NCBI GenBank assembly: GCA_016841745.1
Contig: JAENYO010000001.1
Span: 56,799-120,798, forward strand
DNA length: 64,000 nt
DNA from: Acetomicrobium hydrogeniformans
GTDB taxonomy: Bacteria > Synergistota > Synergistia > Synergistales > JAFGMB01
Direction of reading: 5' to 3'
Positions 1 to 9,105 of this stretch are shown here, one piece after another. The first letter of the stretch is position 1. Every line of letters begins with the position of its first letter. The position numbers were made by a program, and so were the translations under genes. Under the pieces are notes generated by a model. That model was not told the DNA's origin and made no database searches. It saw only the letters and a program-made list of their open reading frames with translations.

Positions 1-704
1 TTTGCCGGTCCAGAAACACAACTGGTCGGGCTATTATCTGTTATGTCCTTCCATTTTCCAAGGGGCAAAGACTGAAATATCTCATCAGACGAAATAAAAG
101 AGTCTTTATCCCAGACATCGTCAAGGGGCATGAACTCGATAAGTCGGAGCATTGCTCCATTTTCTGTAGCTAATTCAAGAAGGGGAATTATCTCATCATC
201 ATTGAAGTTTCTTATCAGAACCGTATTGATCTTTAAGGGTGTCTTCTTAAGTGAAGCCACGATTTTTATTCCTTCAAGAACATCTTCCAGCCTTCCAACT
301 CTCGTTATATGTTTAAATTTAGCAGGGTCAAGGGTATCAAGGCTGATATTAAGACCTGACAGTCTGATATCTGATAATTCCTCTGCAAAACTGGAAAGGA
401 AAGAACCATTAGTAGTAAGAGCAATTTCTATTTCAGGAAAAGAACTCTGAAAATCCTTTAGAAAAGAAATAAATCCTTTTCTGACGAAGGGTTCACCCCC
501 TGTAAAACGGATCTTGGTAACACCCATCTCCTGAAGAACAGATACAAGGAAAAAGATGTCTTCATAACGTAACATCTTTTCATGAGGAAACCATGTAATC
601 CCATTTTCAGGCATACAATACCTGCACCTATAATTACAGCGATCTGTTATGGAAATCCTCACATAGTTGAGGATTCTCCCGTATCGGTCGATCAGGCTGA
701 CCAA
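1..704 (-). CDS. moaA: GTP 3',8-cyclase MoaA (radical SAM), 3' truncated by window edge
   Basis: Not in the ORF track. Reverse-strand reading from TTG at 704 gives LVSLIDRYGRILNYVRISITDRCNYRCRYCMPENG with a CxxxCxxC radical-SAM motif, then ...GVTKIRFTGGEPFVRKG. GGGGGG ribosome-binding tract at 711-716. Confidence 0.93.
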   Translation of the reverse strand, partial: MVSLIDRYGRILNYVRISITDRCNYRCRYCMPENGITWFPHEKMLRYEDIFFLVSVLQEMGVTKIRFTGGEPFVRKGFISFLKDFQSSFPEIEIALTTNGSFLSSFAEELSDIRLSGLNISLDTLDPAKFKHITRVGRLEDVLEGIKIVASLKKTPLKINTVLIRNFNDDEIIPLLELATENGAMLRLIEFMPLDDVWDKDSFISSDEIFQSLPLGKWKDITDNSPTSCVSGPA

Positions 705-2623
705 ATATATCCCCCCAAATCTTCTACATTCTTTTTCCATTCATTGTCCTGCAGTGCATCGAGAAAAGCTTTAATACCTGGATGTTCCATATACTTCAAA
801 GGAATAATGATTTCGAAGGGTTCCTCGGTTATTGGAATAAAATCCAGACCCATTGCATCAGATGCAGCTTTTATGCCAATAGCTGCATCTGCTACACCAG
901 CCACTATACGGTTCGCGGCATCATAATGTGAAACGGACTGCGTTTCATAGCCTGAAACGGAAGTAGATGGTATACCAGATTGTTGCAAGAGCATATCTAG
1001 AAGAACCCTTGTACCTGCACCGGGTTGCCTGTTGATTATCCGAACATCGGACCTCGCCAGATCAGAGACAGTATTTATTGATTTAGGATTGCCACTCCCA
1101 ACAATTATTCCCTGGACCCGTTTGTAAATAAGGAACCTTTCCCATATCTCATTACCGCAAAAGTCCTGAATAAACGATTCATTATATACGCCTGTCACTG
1201 GATCAAGTAAATGTGCTGCAGCGAGGTGACATTCATCCCTGCTCAAAGCAGCAAGCCCACCCATACTTCCAACAGAACGAAGGACAATGTCTCCGCTGTA
1301 TTTACGTACATAAGTTACTATTCGATCAAGGGCAGGATCATTTGAACCTTGATAAAGAACTCTTTTCTTCCATGGAATATCCTTTGTCACCCACACCGAC
1401 ACTTTCGTTCCCTTTGGACATTCCAGGGTTTTAGCTGGGAGTAAACATAATCCGTCAGTTTCAGACAGAGACCACAAGGTGCTTGAACCTGAGGTCAAGG
1501 GGATAATCCTCTTTTCCTCATTCAGTTCTACAGCTTTGAATCTAAGCCATTCGGAGATTCCTGGAGGAGAAGAGTGGGACGAAAGAAGGGTCATCTCGTA
1601 GGACTCTTTTGAAGAAACCGCTTTGGATAATACAGAATTATCATAATCGCCCTGAGTAATAAGCCGTAAAAGTGGATATACAATGGACCATAAAACTACT
1701 GCAGTGGACATAGGAAATCCTGGAAGATCGATAACCGGAGTATTCCCGACAATTCCTCCCATTGCTGGACGTCCAGGTTTCATTAGTAACCAATGAAACA
1801 GGAGACATCCTTCTTCAGAAATAATTGAGGCAATATGATCTTTTTTGCCTTTTGCCGATCCTGCACCAATAAGGACAAGATCATACTTTGTAACTGCCAT
1901 TTTTATAGCTTTCCGAATAATATCTGGATCGTCAGGAAGGATTTCGTGTACATGTAAAGGGATTCCCCACTCATGAAAATATCCCTTAAGCAAAGTTGAA
2001 TTACTTTCTGCAACTAGTCCTGATTCAGGGAAATCAGTAGAGATCCATTCCTGCGGAGATACGATCTCATCACCAGTTGGGATATAAATGGTTTCAGGAA
2101 GAGAAAAGATCTCCAGTTCATAAATACCAGAAGCTATGCACAAGGAAAGGAAAGATGAAGTAATGATGTCCCCTGCTCTACCAATAACCTGTCCCCTGGT
2201 TACATCTTCACCCACTGGTCTAACGTTTTCTCCTGCTGAAAGACTTTTAAAAATAATAAGATTCCCAGTATTGCCATCTATGGAAGAATCTTCCACCATC
2301 AGGACACTGTCAGATTGATGATCTACAGCAAGACCTGTATTAACCCACTGAAAATCCATTTTCTCAAGAATAACCGGAGTCGCGGAAGAAGCATAAACGG
2401 ACGATGAAGACCTGATGGCAAATCCATCCACTGCGGATGCGTTAAAATGAGGAACATTTCTTTTAGCAACAACATCTTGTGTTAGCCTTTTCCCCATGAG
2501 ACGGTTAACGGATTTCAGGGGGACTACCACACTCTCAGGACGATATAAAGGTAGAAAATGGTTGCGGAGTATATCCCATGCCTTTTCCAGAGATATATGT
2601 TCGTTTTCAGCGTGAACTACCAT
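692..2623 (-). CDS. MoeA-family molybdopterin protein fused to C-terminal periplasmic-binding-protein-like domain
   Basis: 643 aa. N-terminal MoeA motifs (NASAVDGFAI, GAGSAKGKKDH, MKPGRPAMGG, LPGFPMS). C-terminal ~200 aa PBP-like domain (LRSVGSMGGLAALSRDECHLAAAHLLDP, RQPGAGTR). Confidence 0.88.
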   Translation of the reverse strand: MVVHAENEHISLEKAWDILRNHFLPLYRPESVVVPLKSVNRLMGKRLTQDVVAKRNVPHFNASAVDGFAIRSSSSVYASSATPVILEKMDFQWVNTGLAVDHQSDSVLMVEDSSIDGNTGNLIIFKSLSAGENVRPVGEDVTRGQVIGRAGDIITSSFLSLCIASGIYELEIFSLPETIYIPTGDEIVSPQEWISTDFPESGLVAESNSTLLKGYFHEWGIPLHVHEILPDDPDIIRKAIKMAVTKYDLVLIGAGSAKGKKDHIASIISEEGCLLFHWLLMKPGRPAMGGIVGNTPVIDLPGFPMSTAVVLWSIVYPLLRLITQGDYDNSVLSKAVSSKESYEMTLLSSHSSPPGISEWLRFKAVELNEEKRIIPLTSGSSTLWSLSETDGLCLLPAKTLECPKGTKVSVWVTKDIPWKKRVLYQGSNDPALDRIVTYVRKYSGDIVLRSVGSMGGLAALSRDECHLAAAHLLDPVTGVYNESFIQDFCGNEIWERFLIYKRVQGIIVGSGNPKSINTVSDLARSDVRIINRQPGAGTRVLLDMLLQQSGIPSTSVSGYETQSVSHYDAANRIVAGVADAAIGIKAASDAMGLDFIPITEEPFEIIIPLKYMEHPGIKAFLDALQDNEWKKNVEDLGGYIWSA

Positions 2624-3870
2624 AATAAGACCTCAACTTCCTCTCCCTTTCTAACAGTTTCTACAGACTCAGAAAGTCGTATGAGCCCTGAAGATTCATA
2701 CATTGCGCTAATGTAACCTGATTTTGCCATCTTAGGTATGACTCGACCAGAATCATCCAATTGAAATGGTATAAATTCTTCAAGGCCAGTTTTTCCATGA
2801 ACATCCGAAATCAGGGGTAGGAAAAGGGATTTCCATGGAACCATGGTTCGAGAGGAGATCAATCTGAAAAGTAAAGGTAATATGATGGCATAGGCTACAA
2901 CTGAACATGATAAAGGATGACCAGGTAAACCTATTACAAGTTTTTTATCTTCAGAACTCCCTCCTATCAAGGTAGGTTTCCCTGGGCGTACCTGGATTCC
3001 CCTTACAAGGAGACCGGGGTCTGGTAGTTCTTCAATAAGTTCTGAACAGAAATCCCTCACACTTACAGACGAACCACCACTGATCAGGACAACGTCATTC
3101 TCTGAATAAGCCTGGCAAATACAGGAACGCAGTAGATTCTTCTGATCTGGTATTATCCCATACGTTTTCACATTGAATCCATGGTCTTTTAATAAAGAAC
3201 ACAGAGTCCAACTATTCACATCTCTTATACACCCAGGATGTAAGGGTGATTTATCTACTGGGACAACTTCATCACCAGTACTTATTATTCCCACCTTCAG
3301 ATCAATAACATTAATTCTGCTGAAACCAAAGGTCGCCAGAACGCCAATACTGCAAAAGTCGATCAGACTTCCTTGTTTGAGAAGGTGCTGGTTTTCCTTG
3401 ACTTCTTCTCCCGTCTTTAAAATATTATCTCCATTCTGGACTGAACTTCTTACCTCCAGCCACTTTTCGGAGAGTTCTGTATCTTCAACCATTACCACAG
3501 AGTCAGCCCCTTCAGGCAAGATTCCCCCGGTATATATTTCCATAGCACTTCCTGGAAGCAACTCTGATGAAGGGATTTCTCCCATAGAGATTTTCCCATC
3601 AAGATTTAAATAAACGGGAAAAGAAGAAGAGGCACCAGATACATCAGTGCTGTTCACAGCATAACCATCTCTCAGGCTTCTATCATACGGAGGATAGGGG
3701 GTATTTGCAGAAATATCTTCAGCAAGGAGCATGCGATTAGCATTTTCAAGAGCTACTTGATAGTTTCTGGTTTTCCAGGGAAAACAAAGAACATGAGAAA
3801 CAAAGTCCAGAGTATCACCTCTGGAAAGAAGTTCTTTAACAAGGCCTGACACACAGCTCACTCTCCCCAT
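2617..3870 (-). CDS. moeA: Molybdopterin molybdenumtransferase MoeA
   Basis: 417 aa with PYPPYDRSLRDGYAV, PEGADSVVMVEDTE, IISTGDEVV, ISGGSSVSVRDF, VRPGKPTLIGG and GLPGHPLS motifs. Confidence 0.92.
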   Translation of the reverse strand: MGRVSCVSGLVKELLSRGDTLDFVSHVLCFPWKTRNYQVALENANRMLLAEDISANTPYPPYDRSLRDGYAVNSTDVSGASSSFPVYLNLDGKISMGEIPSSELLPGSAMEIYTGGILPEGADSVVMVEDTELSEKWLEVRSSVQNGDNILKTGEEVKENQHLLKQGSLIDFCSIGVLATFGFSRINVIDLKVGIISTGDEVVPVDKSPLHPGCIRDVNSWTLCSLLKDHGFNVKTYGIIPDQKNLLRSCICQAYSENDVVLISGGSSVSVRDFCSELIEELPDPGLLVRGIQVRPGKPTLIGGSSEDKKLVIGLPGHPLSCSVVAYAIILPLLFRLISSRTMVPWKSLFLPLISDVHGKTGLEEFIPFQLDDSGRVIPKMAKSGYISAMYESSGLIRLSESVETVRKGEEVEVLLW

Positions 3871-3935
3871 TGGATTGAATTGTCGTTAAAGTAAATTGAA
3901 TCAAGAGATATTGATTTTGACATGGATGTGTTCTT

Positions 3936-4637
3936 TCACTGATTAGCATATTGGGTAATAAAGGTAGGAAAACCTTTCTTTTTAAGTTTTTTCTCAAGTA
4001 TCACCGCATCCGATCTTTCTTTTCCTGCTGAAACAAAAACTCTATGATAAGACTTGCCATTCACTGATGCGGTAATAATGTTTGCTTTAAAACCAGCATT
4101 TTCTGCTCTTTGAGCCTCAGTTTGTGCAGACTTGCTTTCTACAAATGATCCAATCTGTACATTCCAGGTTATCTTTGAAACATCACTAACGGAAGAACTT
4201 CCTTTTACTGGATTATTACTTGCCTTCATTACTTTGTTATCTGTTTCCGTACTAATAGTTGGTTCCGCTTTGTTGGTATTTGGGTTCTGTTTAGGCAATA
4301 CCGACACAATAGAAGGTTGGTGAGTCTGTCCCGCGGAAGAAACAGGGACAGCTATAAGCTCTGTCTTTTTTTCATTTTTCGGTGATACTAGTTTTTCTTC
4401 TGAACCTGTTGATACAACAACAGTTTGAGTTGGCTGTTGTTTCTTTTCCTGCTTTTCTATGACCTGAGGAACAGGGACTGGAGTGTACTCATTTTCAGAA
4501 TTAGCGGGAAGGAAGAACATCTTTATACCTACGACCAGTAATCCCAAGGCAACTATTCCAATAACAGGAAGCATTATGTCTCCAAAAGGAAACATGGGAC
4601 TCGGATCTCTATGTCTTCTATTCTTTCTTGCGATCAT
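3936..4637 (-). CDS. SPOR-domain membrane protein
   Basis: One N-terminal TM segment, a low-complexity linker and a C-terminal SPOR-like repeat (WNVQIGSFVESKSAQTEAQRAENAGFKA...YHRVFVSAGKERSDAVILEKKLKKKGFPTFI). Confidence 0.8.
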   Translation of the reverse strand: MIARKNRRHRDPSPMFPFGDIMLPVIGIVALGLLVVGIKMFFLPANSENEYTPVPVPQVIEKQEKKQQPTQTVVVSTGSEEKLVSPKNEKKTELIAVPVSSAGQTHQPSIVSVLPKQNPNTNKAEPTISTETDNKVMKASNNPVKGSSSVSDVSKITWNVQIGSFVESKSAQTEAQRAENAGFKANIITASVNGKSYHRVFVSAGKERSDAVILEKKLKKKGFPTFITQYANQ

Positions 4638-4690
4638 TGTAATTCCTCCGTTCCAGCAGAAGAGAATATAGAAAAGACTCTCCCCTATTC

Positions 4691-4731
4691 AAAAAAGGCA
4701 GAGATCAGAAACTGTTGATCGCTGCCCTTTT
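4691..4731 (-). terminator. Rho-independent terminator downstream of ftsZ
   Basis: Minus strand GGCAGCGATCA-acagtttc-TGATCTCTGCC followed by TTTTTT. Confidence 0.75.
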
Positions 4732-4836
4732 GTTAACTCTAAACAACTGAAAGTGTCCACTTATCTCAAGTAACGTCTGTCGTAAGTATATCGAATATGC
4801 CACTGGTTGAACAAAGAACTCAAGGGCTAATGCAAC

Positions 4837-5991
4837 CTATTTTTTGCCACCTTTTCTGATATAGGTAGGAATATCATATTTATTCGTAGGTACACCATTA
4901 AGCTTGAAAAGATCTTCTTCCTCCGTATTGTATACTACTTCAGATTCCTCCAACTCAACTCTACCTTTGAGTTTAGCCTGAGCTGTCATGCTGCCAGGAA
5001 GTTTTGATCTCGATACACTTTTCATCTGAGAAGAAAAACCAGTAGCGATAACGGTTATCTTGATTCGATCAGCCATATCTGAATCTATGGTGTGACCCCA
5101 TATGATTGTGGCATCCTCATCGGCAGCCTCATTAATGACTCTTGCAGCTTCTTGAATCTCATAAATACCGACGTCACTGCCACCTGTAACATTAAATAGG
5201 ACTCCCTTTGCTCCATCCATAGGAGTAGACATAAGCGGACTGTTAATCGCTGCCTGTGCTGCCAGAGCTGCTCTATTTTCTCCTTGAGCTTCTCCTATTC
5301 CCATTATGGCTGCACCAGCATTTCTCATTACCGTTCGAACATCAGCAAAATCGACATTTACGAGGCCAGGACAAAGTATTAGATCAGTAACTCCCTGTAC
5401 TGCCTGGCGAAGAACCTCATCAGCAAGTTGAAAAGCATCAGTAAGACCCGTATTGCGATCTGAGATCTCCAGTAGTTTATCGTTTTCAATTACGATAAGG
5501 GCATCTACTTTATCCTTCAGGCTTGCCGTTCCTTCAATAGCCTGTTTGTACCTTTTTCGTCCCTCAAAGGCAAAAGGATGGGTTACAACTGCGACAACTA
5601 AAGCTCCTGTTTCTTTTGCTATTTCTGCAATTACGGGAGTTGCTCCAGTACCAGTTCCTCCTCCCATACCAGCTGTCATGAAAACCATATCGCATCCAGA
5701 AGCTATCTCGCGGATATCATCAAAAGATTCTTTTGCCGAGTTATATCCTATTTCGGGATCAGCTCCAGCTCCTAAGCCTTTGGTCAGTTCTCTTCCAAGA
5801 ATGAGCTTCGTTGCCGCCTCCGAAAGTCCAAGAGAAGCCATATCTGTATTAGCAGCGATAAAATCAACACCAGTAACGCCGCTTCGGATTATATGATTGA
5901 GGGCGTTACCACCACCGCCACCTACGCCGATCACTTTGATATTTTCATGATGGGCTCTGGAGTGCTCGACAACTTTGAACATCTTCTCCAT
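4837..5991 (-). CDS. ftsZ: Cell division protein FtsZ
   Basis: GVGGGGGNALNHI and tubulin signature GGGTGTGATPVIAEIAKE; C-terminal DIPTYIRK peptide. Confidence 0.98.
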   Translation of the reverse strand: MEKMFKVVEHSRAHHENIKVIGVGGGGGNALNHIIRSGVTGVDFIAANTDMASLGLSEAATKLILGRELTKGLGAGADPEIGYNSAKESFDDIREIASGCDMVFMTAGMGGGTGTGATPVIAEIAKETGALVVAVVTHPFAFEGRKRYKQAIEGTASLKDKVDALIVIENDKLLEISDRNTGLTDAFQLADEVLRQAVQGVTDLILCPGLVNVDFADVRTVMRNAGAAIMGIGEAQGENRAALAAQAAINSPLMSTPMDGAKGVLFNVTGGSDVGIYEIQEAARVINEAADEDATIIWGHTIDSDMADRIKITVIATGFSSQMKSVSRSKLPGSMTAQAKLKGRVELEESEVVYNTEEEDLFKLNGVPTNKYDIPTYIRKGGKK

Positions 5992-6027
5992 CCCTATTCC
6001 TCCCCGATATCCTGAAAAATGGTTAAA

Positions 6028-7362
6028 CTAAAAAAGTTCCTTGATTGATCTTTTTATCGCAGAAACAAAGCTTCTGATAGATTCATTTCGACTTGTACGA
6101 GATTCCTTTTTTCTGACTTTATTTACATTCCCTTTGATCTGCGAAGGACCCATTCGCAGTTTACTTATCGGAGTCTCAATATACCGATATGGATTTCTTT
6201 CTCTGTTTGTCATATATCTTATTATCCCCGCCACTGATGCGTACTGGCAATCATTTCTTCCAGGCGGCATCTGATACGTATCAAGAGGATCAGCGATCCT
6301 TATCGGGAAACCAAGCAGTTCGGATACAAACGGATCTATAGATCTCATCTTGGCAACTCCACCCGAAAGAACAAGACCTGCAGGAAACATATGAACACTG
6401 AAATCTGACAACTGATGCGAAATATGCTCTGTAAACAACTCTTCAATTCTATACCTTACAACATCGATAGCTTCATAGATATTGACCTCTCTCTGTTTCC
6501 CTCTTATATCAAGTTCCATAGTTTCAACCTCAATATCGTTAGGATCAAGGCTTAATTTCTGTTTCAGATCTTCGGCTTTACTTATGGGAATTTTCAGCAC
6601 ATACGCCAGGTCATTCGTGATATGATCTCCCCCTATGGGGATCACAGAAAGTCGGACGGGTCTGCCATCAACATACAGAGCAATCGATGTTGTACCTCCT
6701 CCTATTGACAAGGCTATAGCGCCAGCAATGGTTTCTTCATTAGTCAAAGACCCCATTGCACTGGCAAGAGATTTGATTACAAGTCCCTGAACGTTTATCC
6801 CAGCTCTCTCTACACAGTTGATGACGTTTTGTATAACTGAAGAGGGGACTATAACAGACTGGAGTTCGATTTCCAGTCTTATGCCAGTCATTCCCAAAGG
6901 GTCATCAATACCAGAATTGCCGTCGATAGAATATTTTACAGGAATGGTATGAAGGGTACATCTGTTTGAGGGAACTGCCAATTCACTCTGGGCAGCTTCA
7001 ATCACCCTTTCAACATCCTGTATTGTTACCTGGCGTGGGGTTCTGCCAAGGGATATCATCCCCTTTGAGGTAACACTGGTTGAATCGATACCCGAAAAAG
7101 CAACGGTAGCAGCAGAAACATCGAATCCGACCATATTTTCTGCATCAGATAGTGCAGCCTTTACGGATTGGACTGCCTGTTCAAGGTTAATAATCAGACC
7201 TTTCCTTATTCCCCGGGAAGGGGCTTGTCCAATTCCGATAATTTGAGGTTCCCTCATATTTTCATCTCGTTCGGCCACCACTACAGCAATTTTTGTCGTG
7301 CCCAGATCGAGCCCTACGAGAATTTCTGGTTCCCTGTAAACCATAACTCTCGCTCCCTTCAT
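6028..7362 (-). CDS. ftsA: Cell division protein FtsA
   Basis: Actin-like LVGLDLGTTKIAVVVAE, GGGTTSIALY; located just upstream of ftsZ. Confidence 0.95.
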   Translation of the reverse strand: MKGARVMVYREPEILVGLDLGTTKIAVVVAERDENMREPQIIGIGQAPSRGIRKGLIINLEQAVQSVKAALSDAENMVGFDVSAATVAFSGIDSTSVTSKGMISLGRTPRQVTIQDVERVIEAAQSELAVPSNRCTLHTIPVKYSIDGNSGIDDPLGMTGIRLEIELQSVIVPSSVIQNVINCVERAGINVQGLVIKSLASAMGSLTNEETIAGAIALSIGGGTTSIALYVDGRPVRLSVIPIGGDHITNDLAYVLKIPISKAEDLKQKLSLDPNDIEVETMELDIRGKQREVNIYEAIDVVRYRIEELFTEHISHQLSDFSVHMFPAGLVLSGGVAKMRSIDPFVSELLGFPIRIADPLDTYQMPPGRNDCQYASVAGIIRYMTNRERNPYRYIETPISKLRMGPSQIKGNVNKVRKKESRTSRNESIRSFVSAIKRSIKELF

Positions 7363-7386
7363 GTCAAAATCTTCTTGACTATGTAT

Positions 7387-8202
7387 CTAGTTGACCCAAG
7401 AATCCACATCCTTAACGACTATCTTATCCTTATAGGTAGCATCTATGTAAATATTACAATATTGCTGAGGAAACCCGGGCATAATTTTACCCAGAGCTTC
7501 TGTAATTTCTGGCCATTTTTCAGATTCCGCTCTTAACAATAAATCAATCCGGCCTTTCTGGGGCTTTAGTTGCAGAACCAGATAATATTCACCCGCTCTT
7601 TTCTCCATTACAAGCCTTTCCAGAATGGAGAACCATGGCAACCCTATAACTTCTTCACTCCATCTCCTGATAAGATCCATGGGTAGATGATTCTGATAAA
7701 TCAGATCTTCTCTGCTTTCAAGAACACCAGGAGGTAAAGGAACGGGAAATCCCTCACCTACTTCAAATACTGGCCCATCAGGTTTTGATATGCCATCAAT
7801 CAAGTTATTCACTTCTCTGGATACTTTCCAAGTCTTACCCATTTTGTCAACATACCATAGAGTTTGTTTCCATTCTATGACATATAAAGGTTTTAAAGGG
7901 TGCACCCCTAAACTGAATTTACCAAAACCGGAAAGGCTAAGATCCACTTCAACTGGAATTATCTTCTCGATCTCTTGTGTTATTTTATCTTTTTGAAAAA
8001 ACAACAATGGCCAGTAACGAATCTTTTCAGAACCCAGACTACGCCAGAATATTTCCTCTGTAAAGTGTTCTTTAGACTGCATTGATATCTCCCTTGTCCG
8101 TAGAAAATGGAAATTCTTCTCCAGAAAAAGCAGCCCTCCTAGAACAAAGGATATTAGAATAACTAAAGTTTGCCATCTTCTATATCTGAAGTTGAGCATC
8201 AC
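7387..8202 (-). CDS. ftsQ: FtsQ/DivIB-type cell division protein
   Basis: 271 aa with one N-terminal TM and POTRA-like region; position between murB and ftsA in a dcw cluster. Confidence 0.7.
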   Translation of the reverse strand: MMLNFRYRRWQTLVILISFVLGGLLFLEKNFHFLRTREISMQSKEHFTEEIFWRSLGSEKIRYWPLLFFQKDKITQEIEKIIPVEVDLSLSGFGKFSLGVHPLKPLYVIEWKQTLWYVDKMGKTWKVSREVNNLIDGISKPDGPVFEVGEGFPVPLPPGVLESREDLIYQNHLPMDLIRRWSEEVIGLPWFSILERLVMEKRAGEYYLVLQLKPQKGRIDLLLRAESEKWPEITEALGKIMPGFPQQYCNIYIDATYKDKIVVKDVDSWVN

Positions 8203-9100
8203 TTAGAATATCTACCTCGAGACTTAGATCGATGTCAAAGGAATCTTTCACTCTCCGTTGACATTCTTGAATGAGCCATAATATGTCCGAGAAAGATGCA
8301 TTCCCAAGATTTACAATAAAGTTAGCATGAAAGTGAGATACCTGTGCATCTCCTTTTCTGAGACCTTTACATCCAGCCACCTCCAGAAGGCGACCTGCAC
8401 TATCCCCGTCTGGATTTTTAAACACACATCCCGCACTTTTGAAACCGTATGGCTGATGAACTCTTTTTTCCCAGAACGACCTGGAAAGAGCCCAGACATC
8501 CTGCCTTGAAGAAGTGGCAAGATTAAGACAACATCTCGATATACAACATCTCTCTTTTGATAATGCAGAATATCGATAACCCCAATCAATCTGGTCACGG
8601 TTCAGTTTCGTAACTTCACCTTCGTCATTTATCGTTTCAACCCATGATACGAGGTCAGACATGGCATTATCTCTTACCCCTGCATTGCCAAAAACGGCAC
8701 CTCCAAGTGTACCTGGGATACCCACCGCAAACTCTATTCCCGTAAAACCTTCTTCCAGAGAAAGACCAACAAGTCGCTTTAATTGAACACCTGTCTCAGC
8801 TATGATCTGTATTAGGATACCCTTTCTCCTTATCTCAATTCCCTTAAGTGATACTGTGGATATCACTATCCCCTTCAGACCCTGATCATCAATAATCAGG
8901 TTACTTCCTCCCCCAATTATATGAAGAGGCAAACCGAACTTGTACCCCAGTTGTTTCACAAGAACAAGGTCTTCGATTCGGTAAGGTTCGAAATAGAACT
9001 CAGCGTTACCACCAATACCTAGAGTAGTTAAGGGACCAAGGGACACTTCCTCTTTTATCTCTGAACCGAAGAATCTTTCCAGAGACTCAGTCGAGGTCAT
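8180..9100 (-). CDS. murB: UDP-N-acetylenolpyruvoylglucosamine reductase MurB
   Basis: GGGSNLIIDD, GIPGTLGGAVFGNAG, SAGCVFKNPDGDSAGRLLEVAGCKG. Confidence 0.96.
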   Translation of the reverse strand: MTSTESLERFFGSEIKEEVSLGPLTTLGIGGNAEFYFEPYRIEDLVLVKQLGYKFGLPLHIIGGGSNLIIDDQGLKGIVISTVSLKGIEIRRKGILIQIIAETGVQLKRLVGLSLEEGFTGIEFAVGIPGTLGGAVFGNAGVRDNAMSDLVSWVETINDEGEVTKLNRDQIDWGYRYSALSKERCCISRCCLNLATSSRQDVWALSRSFWEKRVHQPYGFKSAGCVFKNPDGDSAGRLLEVAGCKGLRKGDAQVSHFHANFIVNLGNASFSDILWLIQECQRRVKDSFDIDLSLEVDILSDAQLQI

Positions 9101-9105
9101 TCCTG

